Part shown: one piece after another, positions 17,764 through 25,779 of the stretch
Layout of the letters: every line of letters begins with the position of its first letter
Position numbering within the stretch: position 1 is the stretch's first letter
Source: an uncultured Christensenella sp.
GTDB taxonomy: Bacteria; Bacillota; Clostridia; Christensenellales; UBA1750
Length of the DNA stretch: 64,000 bases
Assembly (NCBI GenBank): GCA_905193155.1
Contig: CAJJNQ010000008.1
Location: 6,039-70,038, forward strand
Direction of reading: 5' to 3'
Program-made: the position numbers and the translations under genes
Notes under the pieces: model-generated
Seen by the model: the letters and a program-made list of their open reading frames with translations, nothing else
Told to the model about the DNA's origin: nothing
Database searches by the model: none

Positions 17764-18813
17764 ATGATCCGCATCAAGGTCTATAAGCTTTCGCAGCTCA
17801 TCACAGCTGCGATCCTTGCGCTGCTCGTGATCGCAGCGATCATCGTGGGCACGGTGTCGATTTCAAACAACAGAAGGGATGAGGCGGAGAATACGTCCGC
17901 CGCCATGGCGCAGATTGGGGAGCCGGCAACCTCCGGCTGCCCTGTCGCTGCGGACAAGCCTTTGCTCCGCCGGGCGGCAGAGATATTGGAACACGATACG
18001 GAGAAATTTCTGGCGGCGCAGCTTCCGTTTCAGCCTCGCGCCGTGCCGGTTACAGCGGAGGGGGAGAGTCCGGATGTGCCGGATCAGCCGGAGCGCATTC
18101 GCGTGGAGATTGAAAATATTCGAGAAAAATATCAGCACGAGGAAAAAGCGGACAAGCCCCGCGTGCTGATCTATCACACGCATACCTACGAGGCGTTTGA
18201 GCAGAATCCGAATGATCCTTATCCGGAATGCGGCAAGTGGCGAACGGAGGACAGCCGCTATAATATCGTGCGCGTGGGCGATGCACTGGCCGAAGAGCTG
18301 GAGGCGCTCGATATAGAGGTTGTTCACGATACAACCGAACACGAACCGCCCAAGCTCGGCACGGCCTATCTGCGTTCACTCAAAACATTGGAGGGGTATG
18401 CGCAGCGGGGAGAAGAGTTCGACATGATGATCGATCTGCACCGGGATGCTGCCAGCAGCCGGAACACCAATCCCTCCTGCGTGACGGCAAACGGAATAAA
18501 ATATGCCCGGATGATGGTGCTCATCGGCAACGGCGAAGGCCGCAACGGCAACAGCTTTTCCATCAAGCCGAACTGGAAGGAAAACTATAAGCTGGCGCAG
18601 GCCGTCACAGACGGACTGAATGCGGAGATTCCCGGCATCTGCCGGGACGTGATGGTGAAAAACGGACGCTATAACCAGCATATGTCGGAAAATGCTGTGC
18701 TGATTGAAGTGGGACACAACAAAAACACACTGGAAGAAGCTGTCAACGCTGCTAAGCCTTTGGCCAAAGTGATTGCCGGTTTACTTTTGAGTGACGAAAG
18801 CAAAGGAGTGTGA
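17764..18813 (+). CDS. spoIIP: Stage II sporulation protein P
   Basis: 349 residues. One N-terminal membrane segment (about 13-36), a variable linker, then the amidase/endopeptidase domain beginning RVLIYHTHTYEAF (zinc His), with MMIDLHRDAA and the C-terminal AVLIEVGHNKNTLEEA glutamate. SpoIIP works with SpoIID and SpoIIM to thin septal peptidoglycan during engulfment. ATG at 17764 is preferred over 17758 because AGGAGG (17750-17755) is then 8 bases away. It follows gpr, as in B. subtilis. Confidence 0.94.
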   Translation: MIRIKVYKLSQLITAAILALLVIAAIIVGTVSISNNRRDEAENTSAAMAQIGEPATSGCPVAADKPLLRRAAEILEHDTEKFLAAQLPFQPRAVPVTAEGESPDVPDQPERIRVEIENIREKYQHEEKADKPRVLIYHTHTYEAFEQNPNDPYPECGKWRTEDSRYNIVRVGDALAEELEALDIEVVHDTTEHEPPKLGTAYLRSLKTLEGYAQRGEEFDMMIDLHRDAASSRNTNPSCVTANGIKYARMMVLIGNGEGRNGNSFSIKPNWKENYKLAQAVTDGLNAEIPGICRDVMVKNGRYNQHMSENAVLIEVGHNKNTLEEAVNAAKPLAKVIAGLLLSDESKGV

Positions 18814-18819
18814 TATAAT
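18791..18819 (+). promoter_or_regulatory. Candidate promoter of murI
   Basis: GTGACG at 18791-18796, 17 bases and TATAAT at 18814-18819 with a TG before the -10. It overlaps the last codons of spoIIP. Confidence 0.55.
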
Positions 18820-18852
18820 AAACGCAATAGAAGTGATCTTTGGAGGATGGAA

Positions 18853-19608
18853 ATGTCCAGGGCCATCGGTATGTTTGATTCCGGCGTGGGTGGGATCAGC
18901 GTGCTGCGCGATGCAGTGCGCATGCTGCCCCATGAGCGCTTTATCTTTTACGGAGACAATCAAAACGCCCCTTACGGCGTCAAAACTCAGTGTGAAATTC
19001 TGAATTGCACGCAGCGTGCGATTCAGACCCTGTTGGAGCGCAACGTCAAGGCGCTCGTCCTTGCCTGCAACACGGCGACAGCCGCGGCGGCCAAGGAACT
19101 GCGCGCAAAGCTCGATATCCCGGTCATCGGCATGGAACCGGCGCTCAAGCCGGCGCATTTTTTGCGCCATGGTGGGCAGATTCTCGTGCTGGCCACACCT
19201 GCGACACTCCATATGGAGAAGTTTCGCCATCTGATGGAGCAGTATGGCGAAGGTGCGGTGCCGGTGGAAGGCTACGGGCTGGTGGAATGCATCGAGTCCG
19301 GCCATGTAGCGCCGGACGATCCGCAACTCCTTTCCGTGCTGCATAAGCTGCTCGATCCGCATCTGGATGTCAAGACCGATGCGGTTGTGCTGGGATGCAC
19401 GCACTATGTCTTTGCAAGAGAAGCGCTTCGGCGCATTGTGCCGGGCGCTGCGCTGGTGGACGGCAACGAAGGCACGGTGCGCCAGCTGACCCGGCGGCTG
19501 GGGGAAAACGGCGCGCTGGAAGCGGAAGGCGAGGGCGGTTATGAGCTGCATACCTCCGGTGGGGAGAGCATTTACCTCCCGCTGATGGAAAAATTGATGT
19601 CCCTGTAA
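18853..19608 (+). CDS. murI: Glutamate racemase
   Basis: 251 residues. It makes D-glutamate for peptidoglycan in the cytoplasm. The two catalytic cysteines are C72 (ACNTAT) and C182 (GCTHY), and the N-terminal FDSGVGG substrate loop is intact. ATG at 18853 is preferred over 18847, which abuts GGAGG. It is a single-gene unit with promoter and terminator between sporulation genes. Confidence 0.95.
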   Translation: MSRAIGMFDSGVGGISVLRDAVRMLPHERFIFYGDNQNAPYGVKTQCEILNCTQRAIQTLLERNVKALVLACNTATAAAAKELRAKLDIPVIGMEPALKPAHFLRHGGQILVLATPATLHMEKFRHLMEQYGEGAVPVEGYGLVECIESGHVAPDDPQLLSVLHKLLDPHLDVKTDAVVLGCTHYVFAREALRRIVPGAALVDGNEGTVRQLTRRLGENGALEAEGEGGYELHTSGGESIYLPLMEKLMSL

Positions 19609-19630
19609 AAAACGAATATAACTTGTGAAG

Positions 19631-19668
19631 AAGCATATCGCGAAAACAGCGGTATGCTTTTCTTTTTG
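19631..19668 (+). terminator. Terminator after murI
   Basis: Stem of 11 pairs (19631-19641 with 19649-19659, one G-U), 7-base loop and a T-rich tail. Confidence 0.85.
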
Positions 19669-19700
19669 CACGCATAACCATGAAGCGAGGTGAAACAAGC

Positions 19701-20579
19701 ATGGACAAACTCCTGGGACAGTTTAGCCCCGCGTTTCGCGAAGCGCTGGTTCCCTATGAAAAAGAGATGCAAAGAGCGCGTGAAATCCGCATTCGCGTGC
19801 AGCAGCCTCTGCTGCTCTACGGCAGAAGCAGCTTTGCCGTGCCGGGCTTTCTGCCGGGAGCAGAGGACATGGAGCGACTGCTGCTGGCCTTTTGCGATCA
19901 GGCGCTTTACGCCTGCGAAGAGCAGCTGCGGCAGGGATATCTAACGCTGCGCGGCGGACACCGGGCGGGTGTTTGCGGGCACGTCCTTGCGGAAAATGGT
20001 CGTGCCGTACGCCTGCACGGCATTCAAGGCATCAGCCTGCGCATTGCCCGGCAGATGCCTTGCGATTCCCGTGTCATGAATGTGATTGCGCCGAGCGGGC
20101 GGCTGCGCTCCGTGCTGGTGGTTTCGCCGCCCGGCGGCGGAAAAACCACACTGCTGCGGGAGGCGGCGCGGCAGCTGAGCGTTCGGGGCATACAGGTAGC
20201 GCTGGCAGATGAGCGCGGCGAGCTGGCTGCCTGCGTAGAAGGCGTGCCGCAGCTGGACGTCGGCCCCTGCACGGATGTGATGGACAATCTGCCCAAAGCG
20301 GAGGCGATCGGGATGATGCTGCGCGCCATGTCGCCGCAGGTGCTGGTTTCCGACGAAATTGGGAACGCACAGGATGCGGAAGCGCTGCTGGATGCACAGC
20401 GCTGCGGCGTAAAGGTGCTGTGCAGCGCGCACGGGGCCAGCTATGCCGAGGTGCAGGCGAGAAGCTGTGTGCGCCAGCTGCTGCGGGAATCTGTTTTCGA
20501 CCGGGTGCTGCTGCTGGGGCGGGAACCGGGGCGCATCGCCGCCGTCTACGACCGGGAGGGCCGTCCATGCTCCGATTGA
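19701..20579 (+). CDS. spoIIIAA: Stage III sporulation protein AA (ATPase)
   Basis: 292 residues. It is a type II/IV secretion-type ATPase with Walker A at about 144-150 (PGGGKTT), a following ADERGEL acidic strand, and VSDEIGN. It powers or assembles the SpoIIIA-SpoIIQ channel between mother cell and forespore. ATG at 19701 has GCGAGGTG upstream; the frame opens 21 bases earlier. It is the first gene of the eight-gene spoIIIA operon and overlaps spoIIIAB by 13 bases. A weak sigma-E-like pattern (GAATATA at 19614, CATATCGC at 19634, 13-base spacer) lies upstream. Confidence 0.95.
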   Translation: MDKLLGQFSPAFREALVPYEKEMQRAREIRIRVQQPLLLYGRSSFAVPGFLPGAEDMERLLLAFCDQALYACEEQLRQGYLTLRGGHRAGVCGHVLAENGRAVRLHGIQGISLRIARQMPCDSRVMNVIAPSGRLRSVLVVSPPGGGKTTLLREAARQLSVRGIQVALADERGELAACVEGVPQLDVGPCTDVMDNLPKAEAIGMMLRAMSPQVLVSDEIGNAQDAEALLDAQRCGVKVLCSAHGASYAEVQARSCVRQLLRESVFDRVLLLGREPGRIAAVYDREGRPCSD

Positions 20580-21043
20580 CAGGCATTGCGCTCCTCTGCG
20601 CAGCGCTGAGTGCGGCCGGTTTTCTCTATATTGCCGCGGAAAAACGCCGGGTGGATGCGTTGCAGGAAGCGCTTTATGCGGTAAAGCTGCTGCGCGTCGA
20701 GGTTACGCGCCTGCTGCTGCCGCCTGGGAGAGCGGTTGCGGCACTGTCCGATCAGAATCAATTGCTAAAGCAGCTGCATGAAGCCGGGTGCCCGCTGGAA
20801 GGGGAGAAACTACACAGTGCGTTGCTGCGCTTTGGGCTTGGAAAAGAAGAAGCCGCTTGCCTGGAAGCGCTCTTTACCGCCTGGCCGCGCATGGGCGCAG
20901 GGCAGAGTGCGCCGTTTGATGCGGCGGAAGAGGAGCTGAATCAGCGGTTCATGCAGCGCAAAAAGGCGCTGGAGCAGGATGCCGTGCTCTATCCCAAGCT
21001 GGGCGTCCTGGCGGCGGCCGCGGCATTTCTTTTACTGATTTAA
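20567..21043 (+). CDS. spoIIIAB: Stage III sporulation protein AB
   Basis: 158 residues. N-terminal hydrophobic segment (5-23), a helical soluble domain with VDALQEALYAVKLLRVEV, and a C-terminal hydrophobic segment after LYPKLGVLAAAAAFLLLI. The layout matches SpoIIIAB, a type II secretion F-like protein. ATG at 20567 follows GGGAGGG by 6 bases. Confidence 0.92.
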   Translation: MLRLTGIALLCAALSAAGFLYIAAEKRRVDALQEALYAVKLLRVEVTRLLLPPGRAVAALSDQNQLLKQLHEAGCPLEGEKLHSALLRFGLGKEEAACLEALFTAWPRMGAGQSAPFDAAEEELNQRFMQRKKALEQDAVLYPKLGVLAAAAAFLLLI

Positions 21044-21064
21044 CATCGGATAAGGAGGACATCC

Positions 21065-21268
21065 ATGAGCGTTGAAGTGCTGTTTCGCGTGGCGGCCATC
21101 GGGCTGATGGCTGCGGTTCTGACCATTGTGCTCAAAAGCGCCGGGCGGGAGGATATTGCGCTGATCTGCAATCTGGGTGCGCTGGTGCTCGCGCTCGTGC
21201 TGGTGCTGGGCGGCGTTCGCGATTTATTCAACACCATTAAGGCGCTCTTTCCGCTCTATGGTGGCTGA
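21065..21268 (+). CDS. spoIIIAC: Stage III sporulation protein AC
   Basis: 67 residues with two membrane segments and the typical LKSAGREDIALICNLGAL motif between them. It is a small membrane component of the feeding-tube complex. GGAGGAC precedes ATG at 21065; the stop lies 2 bases before spoIIIAD. Confidence 0.95.
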   Translation: MSVEVLFRVAAIGLMAAVLTIVLKSAGREDIALICNLGALVLALVLVLGGVRDLFNTIKALFPLYGG

Positions 21269-21270
21269 TC

Positions 21271-21660
21271 ATGACGCTGCTGAAATGGATCGGGATGGCG
21301 GCGTGCGCGGCGGTGATGGGCGCTGTGCTGCGCGGCCTTGGCCGAAGGGACATGGCTGTTGTGCTCGAAACGGCCTGTGGCGTGCTGCTGCTGGGGCAAA
21401 TGCTGGAAGCAGCCAAATCGGCGCTGGACGTGCTGCCGGCCTTTGCGCAGCAGAGCGGCGTGGATGCAGAGCTGACAAAATTCCTGCTGCGGGTCACGGG
21501 CATCGCGCTGATTTGCGAGCTTGCGGCGCAGCTTTGCCGCGACGCAGGCTCCGGCGGGCTGGCACAGAAGGTGGAATTGGGCGGAAAGGTGGTGATCTTG
21601 TGCGCGTGTCTCCCGTTGGTGCGCGAGTTATCCGCCTGTGCGCTGTCGCTGTTGGATTGA
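21271..21660 (+). CDS. spoIIIAD: Stage III sporulation protein AD
   Basis: 129 residues with about four hydrophobic stretches and the family segments LLKWIGMAACAAVM and FLLRVTGIALICELAAQLCRDAGSGGLAQKV (in two parts). It is a partner of SpoIIIAC. It starts 2 bases after spoIIIAC and overlaps spoIIIAE by about 60 bases. Confidence 0.94.
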   Translation: MTLLKWIGMAACAAVMGAVLRGLGRRDMAVVLETACGVLLLGQMLEAAKSALDVLPAFAQQSGVDAELTKFLLRVTGIALICELAAQLCRDAGSGGLAQKVELGGKVVILCACLPLVRELSACALSLLD

Positions 21661-22781
21661 CGGCTCTGTGGCTGCTGCTTGCCGTTCCGGCGTTGGCACA
21701 GGAGGAAGCAAAGGAAGGCTTTGACCTCATTTCCGAGGAAACGGAGAAACTGATAGAGAGCATGGATTTGACGCAGATTGAACAAACGCTGCCGGAGGTA
21801 AACGTTCGACAATGGCTGTCGGAAGCAGCGAAGGGGGAGAGCGGCTGGGACGCACAGGCGCTGTGGGCAACCGTTCGGCAGTCCGCCTTGAGCCATACGG
21901 GAGGGCTCTATCGAGAAATGCTTCGCATCCTCGGTATCTCCGTGCTCTGCGCAGCGTTGACGAAGCTGAGATGTGTGACGCAGCGGGACGGCGTGGCCAG
22001 TCTCTGCGAAATGCTGGTCTGCCTGTGTCTGCTTCTACCGCTGATTCAAAATTTATCGGCGCTGATTGTGAAAGGAACCCAAACGGCGGTGCGCATGACA
22101 GATGTATATCATGCCGTACTGCCGACGCTGCTCGCGCTGCTGACCTCCGTGGGCGGGGTGCGCAGTGCGGCGTTGATGGAGCAGCTGTCCTTGGCGGCAA
22201 CGGGGGTGCTGACCGGCTTTGTGCAGAAGACCCTCTTTCCGGCGCTGTCTGCGGCAGCTTGCGTGGCGTGCGTCGCAGAAATGAATGCGGGAATTCCTCT
22301 AAAGAAGACCTTTCGCCTGATGCGCAGCGGAATCCATTGGGCGCTGGGGCTTTGCTTTACCGTGTTTTGGGGCTTGCTGACGATTCAGAGCTCGACCGCC
22401 ACAAATTACGATGGCGTAGCGATGAAGGCAGCCAAGTTCGCGGTAGAAAAGTTTGTGCCCGTGGTGGGCGGTGTATTTAAGGATACGGCAAATACGCTTG
22501 CGGGCTGTTCGCTGGTGGTCAAGAATGCGCTCGGTGTAGTGGGACTTGTCGGGATATTTCTGATCGTATTGGAGCCGGGCGTGCAGATTCTTTGCACTGC
22601 CGCGGCCTATCGAATCTGCGCTGCGCTGCTCGAACCCTTTGGAACGCTGAGAATGTCTGCGGCGTTGTGTGATTTTGCGGATATTCTGGTTACGCTGTTC
22701 ATATTAATCCTCAGTGTCGGTGCGATGTGCTTTGTGTTTCTCGCAACGGCGATGCAAATGGGAATGGAGCTGATCCGATGA
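21600..22781 (+). CDS. spoIIIAE: Stage III sporulation protein AE
   Basis: 393 residues from a GTG at 21600, which has AAAGGTGG about 7 bases upstream; the open frame begins at 21177 inside spoIIIAC/AD and cannot be the real start. A signal peptide (about 1-36) is followed by a polar region and six or more membrane segments (for example LYREMLRILGISVLCAAL, LLPLIQNLSALIV, LLALLTSVGGVRSAALM, and near the end LVTLFILILSVGAMCFVF). It is the polytopic component of the SpoIIIA channel. The overlap with spoIIIAD implies coupled translation. Confidence 0.93.
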   Translation: MRVSPVGARVIRLCAVAVGLTALWLLLAVPALAQEEAKEGFDLISEETEKLIESMDLTQIEQTLPEVNVRQWLSEAAKGESGWDAQALWATVRQSALSHTGGLYREMLRILGISVLCAALTKLRCVTQRDGVASLCEMLVCLCLLLPLIQNLSALIVKGTQTAVRMTDVYHAVLPTLLALLTSVGGVRSAALMEQLSLAATGVLTGFVQKTLFPALSAAACVACVAEMNAGIPLKKTFRLMRSGIHWALGLCFTVFWGLLTIQSSTATNYDGVAMKAAKFAVEKFVPVVGGVFKDTANTLAGCSLVVKNALGVVGLVGIFLIVLEPGVQILCTAAAYRICAALLEPFGTLRMSAALCDFADILVTLFILILSVGAMCFVFLATAMQMGMELIR

Positions 22782-22969
22782 GGCAGGAGCTGATGCAGGC
22801 CGTTCGGATGCTGTGCGGGTTTGCGCTGCTGTGCGCGGTACTGGAAATGCTGCTGCCCGAGGGAACGATGAAGCGATACGCACACTTTGCCTGCGCGCTG
22901 GGGCTAACGGCGGCCATGATGCGGCAGCTGCTGCGGGTCATTCACCTGATTGCGGAGAATTTGCCATGA
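22778..22969 (+). CDS. spoIIIAF: Stage III sporulation protein AF, short form
   Basis: 63 residues, against about 200 in B. subtilis. It keeps the N-terminal two membrane segments (CGFALLCAVLEMLLP with GTMKRYAHFACALGLTAAMM) typical of SpoIIIAF and then stops at TGA overlapping the spoIIIAG ATG. The soluble C-terminal domain is absent. No frameshifted remainder is seen downstream, since spoIIIAG starts at once in another frame. Both ends use 4-base ATGA overlaps, so this looks like an evolved short form, not decay. Confidence 0.85.
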   Translation: MRQELMQAVRMLCGFALLCAVLEMLLPEGTMKRYAHFACALGLTAAMMRQLLRVIHLIAENLP

Positions 22970-23346
22970 ACGGAAAAGAATGGATGGAAAAGCTGGGCGG
23001 AAAGAAGAGCCTGTGGCTGCTGGGATTTTTAATTGCCGCAGGCATTCTGCTGATTGTACTTTCCTATGCCTGGCCGGAAGAGCAGACGCAAAATGCAAAG
23101 AAAAATGCAGTGCTGGTGCAGGACGAGGTGGAAACAAGATTGGCGCACGTGCTTTCGCAAATCGCGGGAGCCGGGCAGGTGGAGGTCCTTGTGATGGAGG
23201 ACGGCTGCGACGGCGTGCGCGGGGTGCTGATCGTTGCGGACGGCGCCGCTGAACTGACCGTTCGGACGGAACTGATGCGCGCAGCCATGACGGCGCTTGA
23301 CGTTCCCGCATCGTCGGTAGAGGTCTTTGCAAGAAACGAGAAATAA
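22966..23346 (+). CDS. spoIIIAG: Stage III sporulation protein AG, compact form
   Basis: 126 residues. One membrane segment (about 17-37), then a compact ring-building domain (LAHVLSQIAGAGQVEVLVM, GVLIVADGAAELTVRTELMRAAMTALDVP). SpoIIIAG forms the large ring in the mother-cell membrane. The long beta-triangle insertion that widens the ring in B. subtilis appears to be missing, making the protein about half the usual length. It overlaps spoIIIAF by 4 bases. Confidence 0.92.
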   Translation: MNGKEWMEKLGGKKSLWLLGFLIAAGILLIVLSYAWPEEQTQNAKKNAVLVQDEVETRLAHVLSQIAGAGQVEVLVMEDGCDGVRGVLIVADGAAELTVRTELMRAAMTALDVPASSVEVFARNEK

Positions 23347-23361
23347 AGGGAGGAAACGAAT

Positions 23362-23877
23362 ATGTCCAAATGGTTCAGCCGTTCGACCGTGACGCTGGCG
23401 GCGCTGGCCCTTCTGTTTGCCGTAGCGTTTGGCATACGTCTTTTTTCGGGGAACACAGAGCCGGTGGTGAGCATTCAGAAGGAAAGCGCAGCTCCTGCCG
23501 CGGAGGAAGCGCAGTCCGCGGCTCAGACCGGGGACTTTTTCAAGGACTTCCGCGCGCAGCGGGAAACGGCCAGAGCAGATGAAATTGCGCTGCTGGATTC
23601 CATCGTGCAGCGAGAGAACGCGCCGGAGGATTCGGTGAAAAAGGCGGACGAGCGGAGGATCGAGCTGACGCGCTTTACCGAGCAGGAGCGCGCAATCGAA
23701 AAGCTGCTGGTTGCAAAGGGCTTTGAAGATGCGGCGGCATTTGTGCAGGAAGGAACGGCGACCATTGTGGTCAAAAAGGAAAAGCTGACCGACGAAGAGA
23801 TCGCGCGGATTCTGGAAATGGCGATGCGCCAAACCGGACAGGAGGCCTCCAATATCAAAATCATCCCCGCCGGGTAA
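23362..23877 (+). CDS. spoIIIAH: Stage III sporulation protein AH
   Basis: 171 residues. N-terminal membrane segment (about 10-28), an Ala/Glu-rich linker, a helical region, and a C-terminal YscJ/FliF-like domain (EKLLVAKGFEDAAAFVQEG, VVKKEKLTDEEIARILEMA). SpoIIIAH binds SpoIIQ across the intermembrane space. It is the last gene of the operon; no clear terminator follows. Confidence 0.94.
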   Translation: MSKWFSRSTVTLAALALLFAVAFGIRLFSGNTEPVVSIQKESAAPAAEEAQSAAQTGDFFKDFRAQRETARADEIALLDSIVQRENAPEDSVKKADERRIELTRFTEQERAIEKLLVAKGFEDAAAFVQEGTATIVVKKEKLTDEEIARILEMAMRQTGQEASNIKIIPAG

Positions 23878-23908
23878 ACCCTTCGGAGGATAAAGCGTTA
23901 TTTTGTGA

Positions 23909-23938
23909 GGAAACTGCGCAATAAGGTTTGCAGTTTCC
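23909..23938. repeat. Inverted repeat over the -35 of the asp23 promoter
   Basis: GGAAACTGC at 23909-23917 and GCAGTTTCC at 23930-23938 are perfect inverted copies 12 bases apart. The right half covers the -35 box. No T run follows, so it is more likely a regulator site or leader structure than a terminator. Confidence 0.6.
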
Positions 23939-23956
23939 GGGGGCATCTGCTATAAT
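23928..23956 (+). promoter_or_regulatory. Promoter of the asp23-amaP-nusB operon
   Basis: TTGCAG at 23928-23933, 17 bases, and TATAAT at 23951-23956 with TG one base upstream of the -10. The start codon is 33 bases further on. Confidence 0.8.
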
Positions 23957-23988
23957 AGAATCAACTTATGATTTGGAGGTGTTTGACA

Positions 23989-24423
23989 ATGAGTGAAAAT
24001 ATGCCGGTCAATGTCGAAATCGATAATGGCATAGGTTCCGTTACGTTTGCCGACGACGTCATTGCGATCATCGCGGGTCTTGCGGCTACTGAGGTCAAGG
24101 GCGTCGCCAATATGCTGGGAAATATGTCCTCCTCGATCACCGAGATGATGGGCAAGAAGGATCACGCCAAGGGCGTTAAAGTCGAAGTCGGCACGGAAGA
24201 AGCCGCCGTAGACCTTTACCTCGTGCTCAACTACGGCATCAACATCCCCGATGTCTGCCGTGCGGTGCAGGAGAATGTCAAAAAGGCGATCGAGACCATG
24301 ACGGGTCTGCGCGTGGTGGAAGTCAACGTCCACGTTCAAGGCGTCAAGTTCGAGAAGGAGGCGTCTGCCGCTCCCGCTGTGGAAGCGCCCGAAGAGACCG
24401 CTCCCGCCCCCAGAGTCAAGTAA
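23989..24423 (+). CDS. Asp23/Gls24 family envelope stress protein
   Basis: 144 residues. The Asp23 core is clear: GSVTFADDVIAIIAGLAATEVKGVANM, then VDLYLVLNYGINIPDVCRAVQENVKKAIETMTGL and VVEVNVHVQGV (given in parts). The tail is Ala/Pro/Glu-rich. Asp23 proteins are abundant and membrane-associated through AmaP, encoded next. ATG at 23989 follows GGAGGTG by 8 bases. Confidence 0.92.
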   Translation: MSENMPVNVEIDNGIGSVTFADDVIAIIAGLAATEVKGVANMLGNMSSSITEMMGKKDHAKGVKVEVGTEEAAVDLYLVLNYGINIPDVCRAVQENVKKAIETMTGLRVVEVNVHVQGVKFEKEASAAPAVEAPEETAPAPRVK

Positions 24424-24434
24424 TTATTCCATGG

Positions 24435-24478
24435 GAATTAAGCCTGCGTCTGTTCCAATACACACGCAGGTTTAATTC
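24435..24478. repeat. Long hairpin between asp23 and amaP
   Basis: A 15-pair stem (24435-24449 with 24464-24478, one G-U pair) with a 14-base loop. It is not followed by a T run. It could stabilise the asp23 message or weaken downstream transcription. Confidence 0.65.
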
Positions 24479-24517
24479 AGTTTGTCAAAAGGACAATTCA
24501 AAGCGGAGGAAAACGCT

Positions 24518-25087
24518 ATGAAGATGAAATGGTTTGACCGCATTTTGCTTGTTCTTGTGATGCTGTGCATGCTGGCGGTCTCCGTTGCGCTGATCGGCAT
24601 TGCGCTGGGCGTGCTGAACCAGCCGGTCGAACAGCTCTATTCGGTGATGACCAACGGACTCTGGGTCAATTCACTGATCCTGATTGTCATCGGTGCGGTG
24701 CTGATTCTGATGGTGATCCGCGTGCTCTATGCTTCCTGCGGCGGGCACCACGGCGGCGCTGTCGCCCCGGCAACCGTGCTGCTCAAGACGACGGACAACG
24801 GCACAATCCGCATTGCTCTTTCGGCGGTAGATACGCTGGTGCAGCGCTGCGTCCGTTCGTCCGCTTCAGTGCGTGATGTGGCCAGCCACATCGGTGTGGA
24901 CGAGCATGACGCGCTCGAGATTCGCCTGCGCATCTCCTTTGCACCCGAAACCGTGTTGCAAGAGGCTACGGTGCAAATTCAAAACGACGTGTGCGAGTAT
25001 GTGCAGACACATACCGGCGTGCCCGTGCAGGGCGTGCAGATCCTGATCGACGCGGTCGGCTCCGGCCAGAACGCCAGAGTGGAGTAA
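24518..25087 (+). CDS. amaP: Alkaline shock response membrane anchor protein AmaP
   Basis: 189 residues. Two membrane segments (about 8-30 and 43-65) then a cytoplasmic domain that itself resembles Asp23 (TDNGTIRIALSAVDTLVQRCV, VRDVASHIGVDEHDALEI). AmaP tethers Asp23-family proteins to the membrane. GGAGGA lies 7 bases before ATG at 24518. It sits between asp23 and a DUF2273 gene, the usual trio. Confidence 0.9.
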   Translation: MKMKWFDRILLVLVMLCMLAVSVALIGIALGVLNQPVEQLYSVMTNGLWVNSLILIVIGAVLILMVIRVLYASCGGHHGGAVAPATVLLKTTDNGTIRIALSAVDTLVQRCVRSSASVRDVASHIGVDEHDALEIRLRISFAPETVLQEATVQIQNDVCEYVQTHTGVPVQGVQILIDAVGSGQNARVE

Positions 25088-25096
25088 GGAGGGCTT

Positions 25097-25348
25097 GTGT
25101 TGAAAAAGCCTGAGATTCTCCGCTTGATCCGGCTGAATTTCTTTAAGCTGCTGGGCGCGGCCATCGGCCTTGTGCTGGCGATCCTGTTTTTGACGCTGGG
25201 TTTCTGGCGGACGATGCTCATCATCGTGCTGGTCGGCGGCTTCGGCGCGGCGGGAGCCTGGCTGGACCGCGGACAGAAGCTTTCGGATGTGCTGGATCGC
25301 TTTTTCCCGGGATCGTCGCAGGACGATGAGGATGAATTTAAGTTTTAA
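25097..25348 (+). CDS. DUF2273 small membrane protein
   Basis: 83 residues with two hydrophobic segments (about 17-35 and 40-56) and an acidic tail (SSQDDEDEF). Its position after amaP matches the DUF2273 family. The start is uncertain: GTG at 25097 lies 3 bases from AGGAGGG, while TTG at 25100 would be 6 bases away. Confidence 0.85.
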   Translation: MLKKPEILRLIRLNFFKLLGAAIGLVLAILFLTLGFWRTMLIIVLVGGFGAAGAWLDRGQKLSDVLDRFFPGSSQDDEDEFKF

Positions 25349-25368
25349 CGGAAGTTAGGGAGGCCTAT

Positions 25369-25776
25369 ATGGCGCGTAAAACGGCACGACAGGTTGCCAT
25401 GCAACTGATTTATCAATATGAACTGGGCGGCGAAGGCGTGAACTCGACCATCGAGGAAACGATGGACAAGCCCGAGCTGAACGCAGACGATCTTGCCTAT
25501 ATCCAGGCCATGGTGGACGGCACGATGGACAAGGAAGATGAGCTGGAAGAAATGATCGGCCGCTTTGCACAGGGCTGGTCGGTGGAGCGCATTTCCAAAG
25601 TGGATTTGGCGATTCTGCGTTTGGCGCTGTACGAGATGCTTTATCGTGAGGACATCCCCGAAGGCGTTTCGATCAACGAGGCCATTGAACTTGCGCACAC
25701 CTTCTCCACGCCCGAAGCCGCTTCGTTTATCAACGGCATACTGGGCTCAGTGTCCCGTGCGCCGAAAGAGGGCTGA
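25369..25776 (+). CDS. nusB: Transcription antitermination factor NusB
   Basis: 135 residues, all helical. It binds boxA RNA with NusE in rRNA antitermination. Features are the N-terminal ARQVAMQLIYQYEL, the GWSVERISKVDLAILRLALYEM region and INEAIELAHTFSTPEAASFINGIL (in parts). GGGAGG lies 5 bases before ATG. It begins the housekeeping block that leads into the OLE locus. Confidence 0.95.
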   Translation: MARKTARQVAMQLIYQYELGGEGVNSTIEETMDKPELNADDLAYIQAMVDGTMDKEDELEEMIGRFAQGWSVERISKVDLAILRLALYEMLYREDIPEGVSINEAIELAHTFSTPEAASFINGILGSVSRAPKEG

Positions 25777-25779
25777 GAT

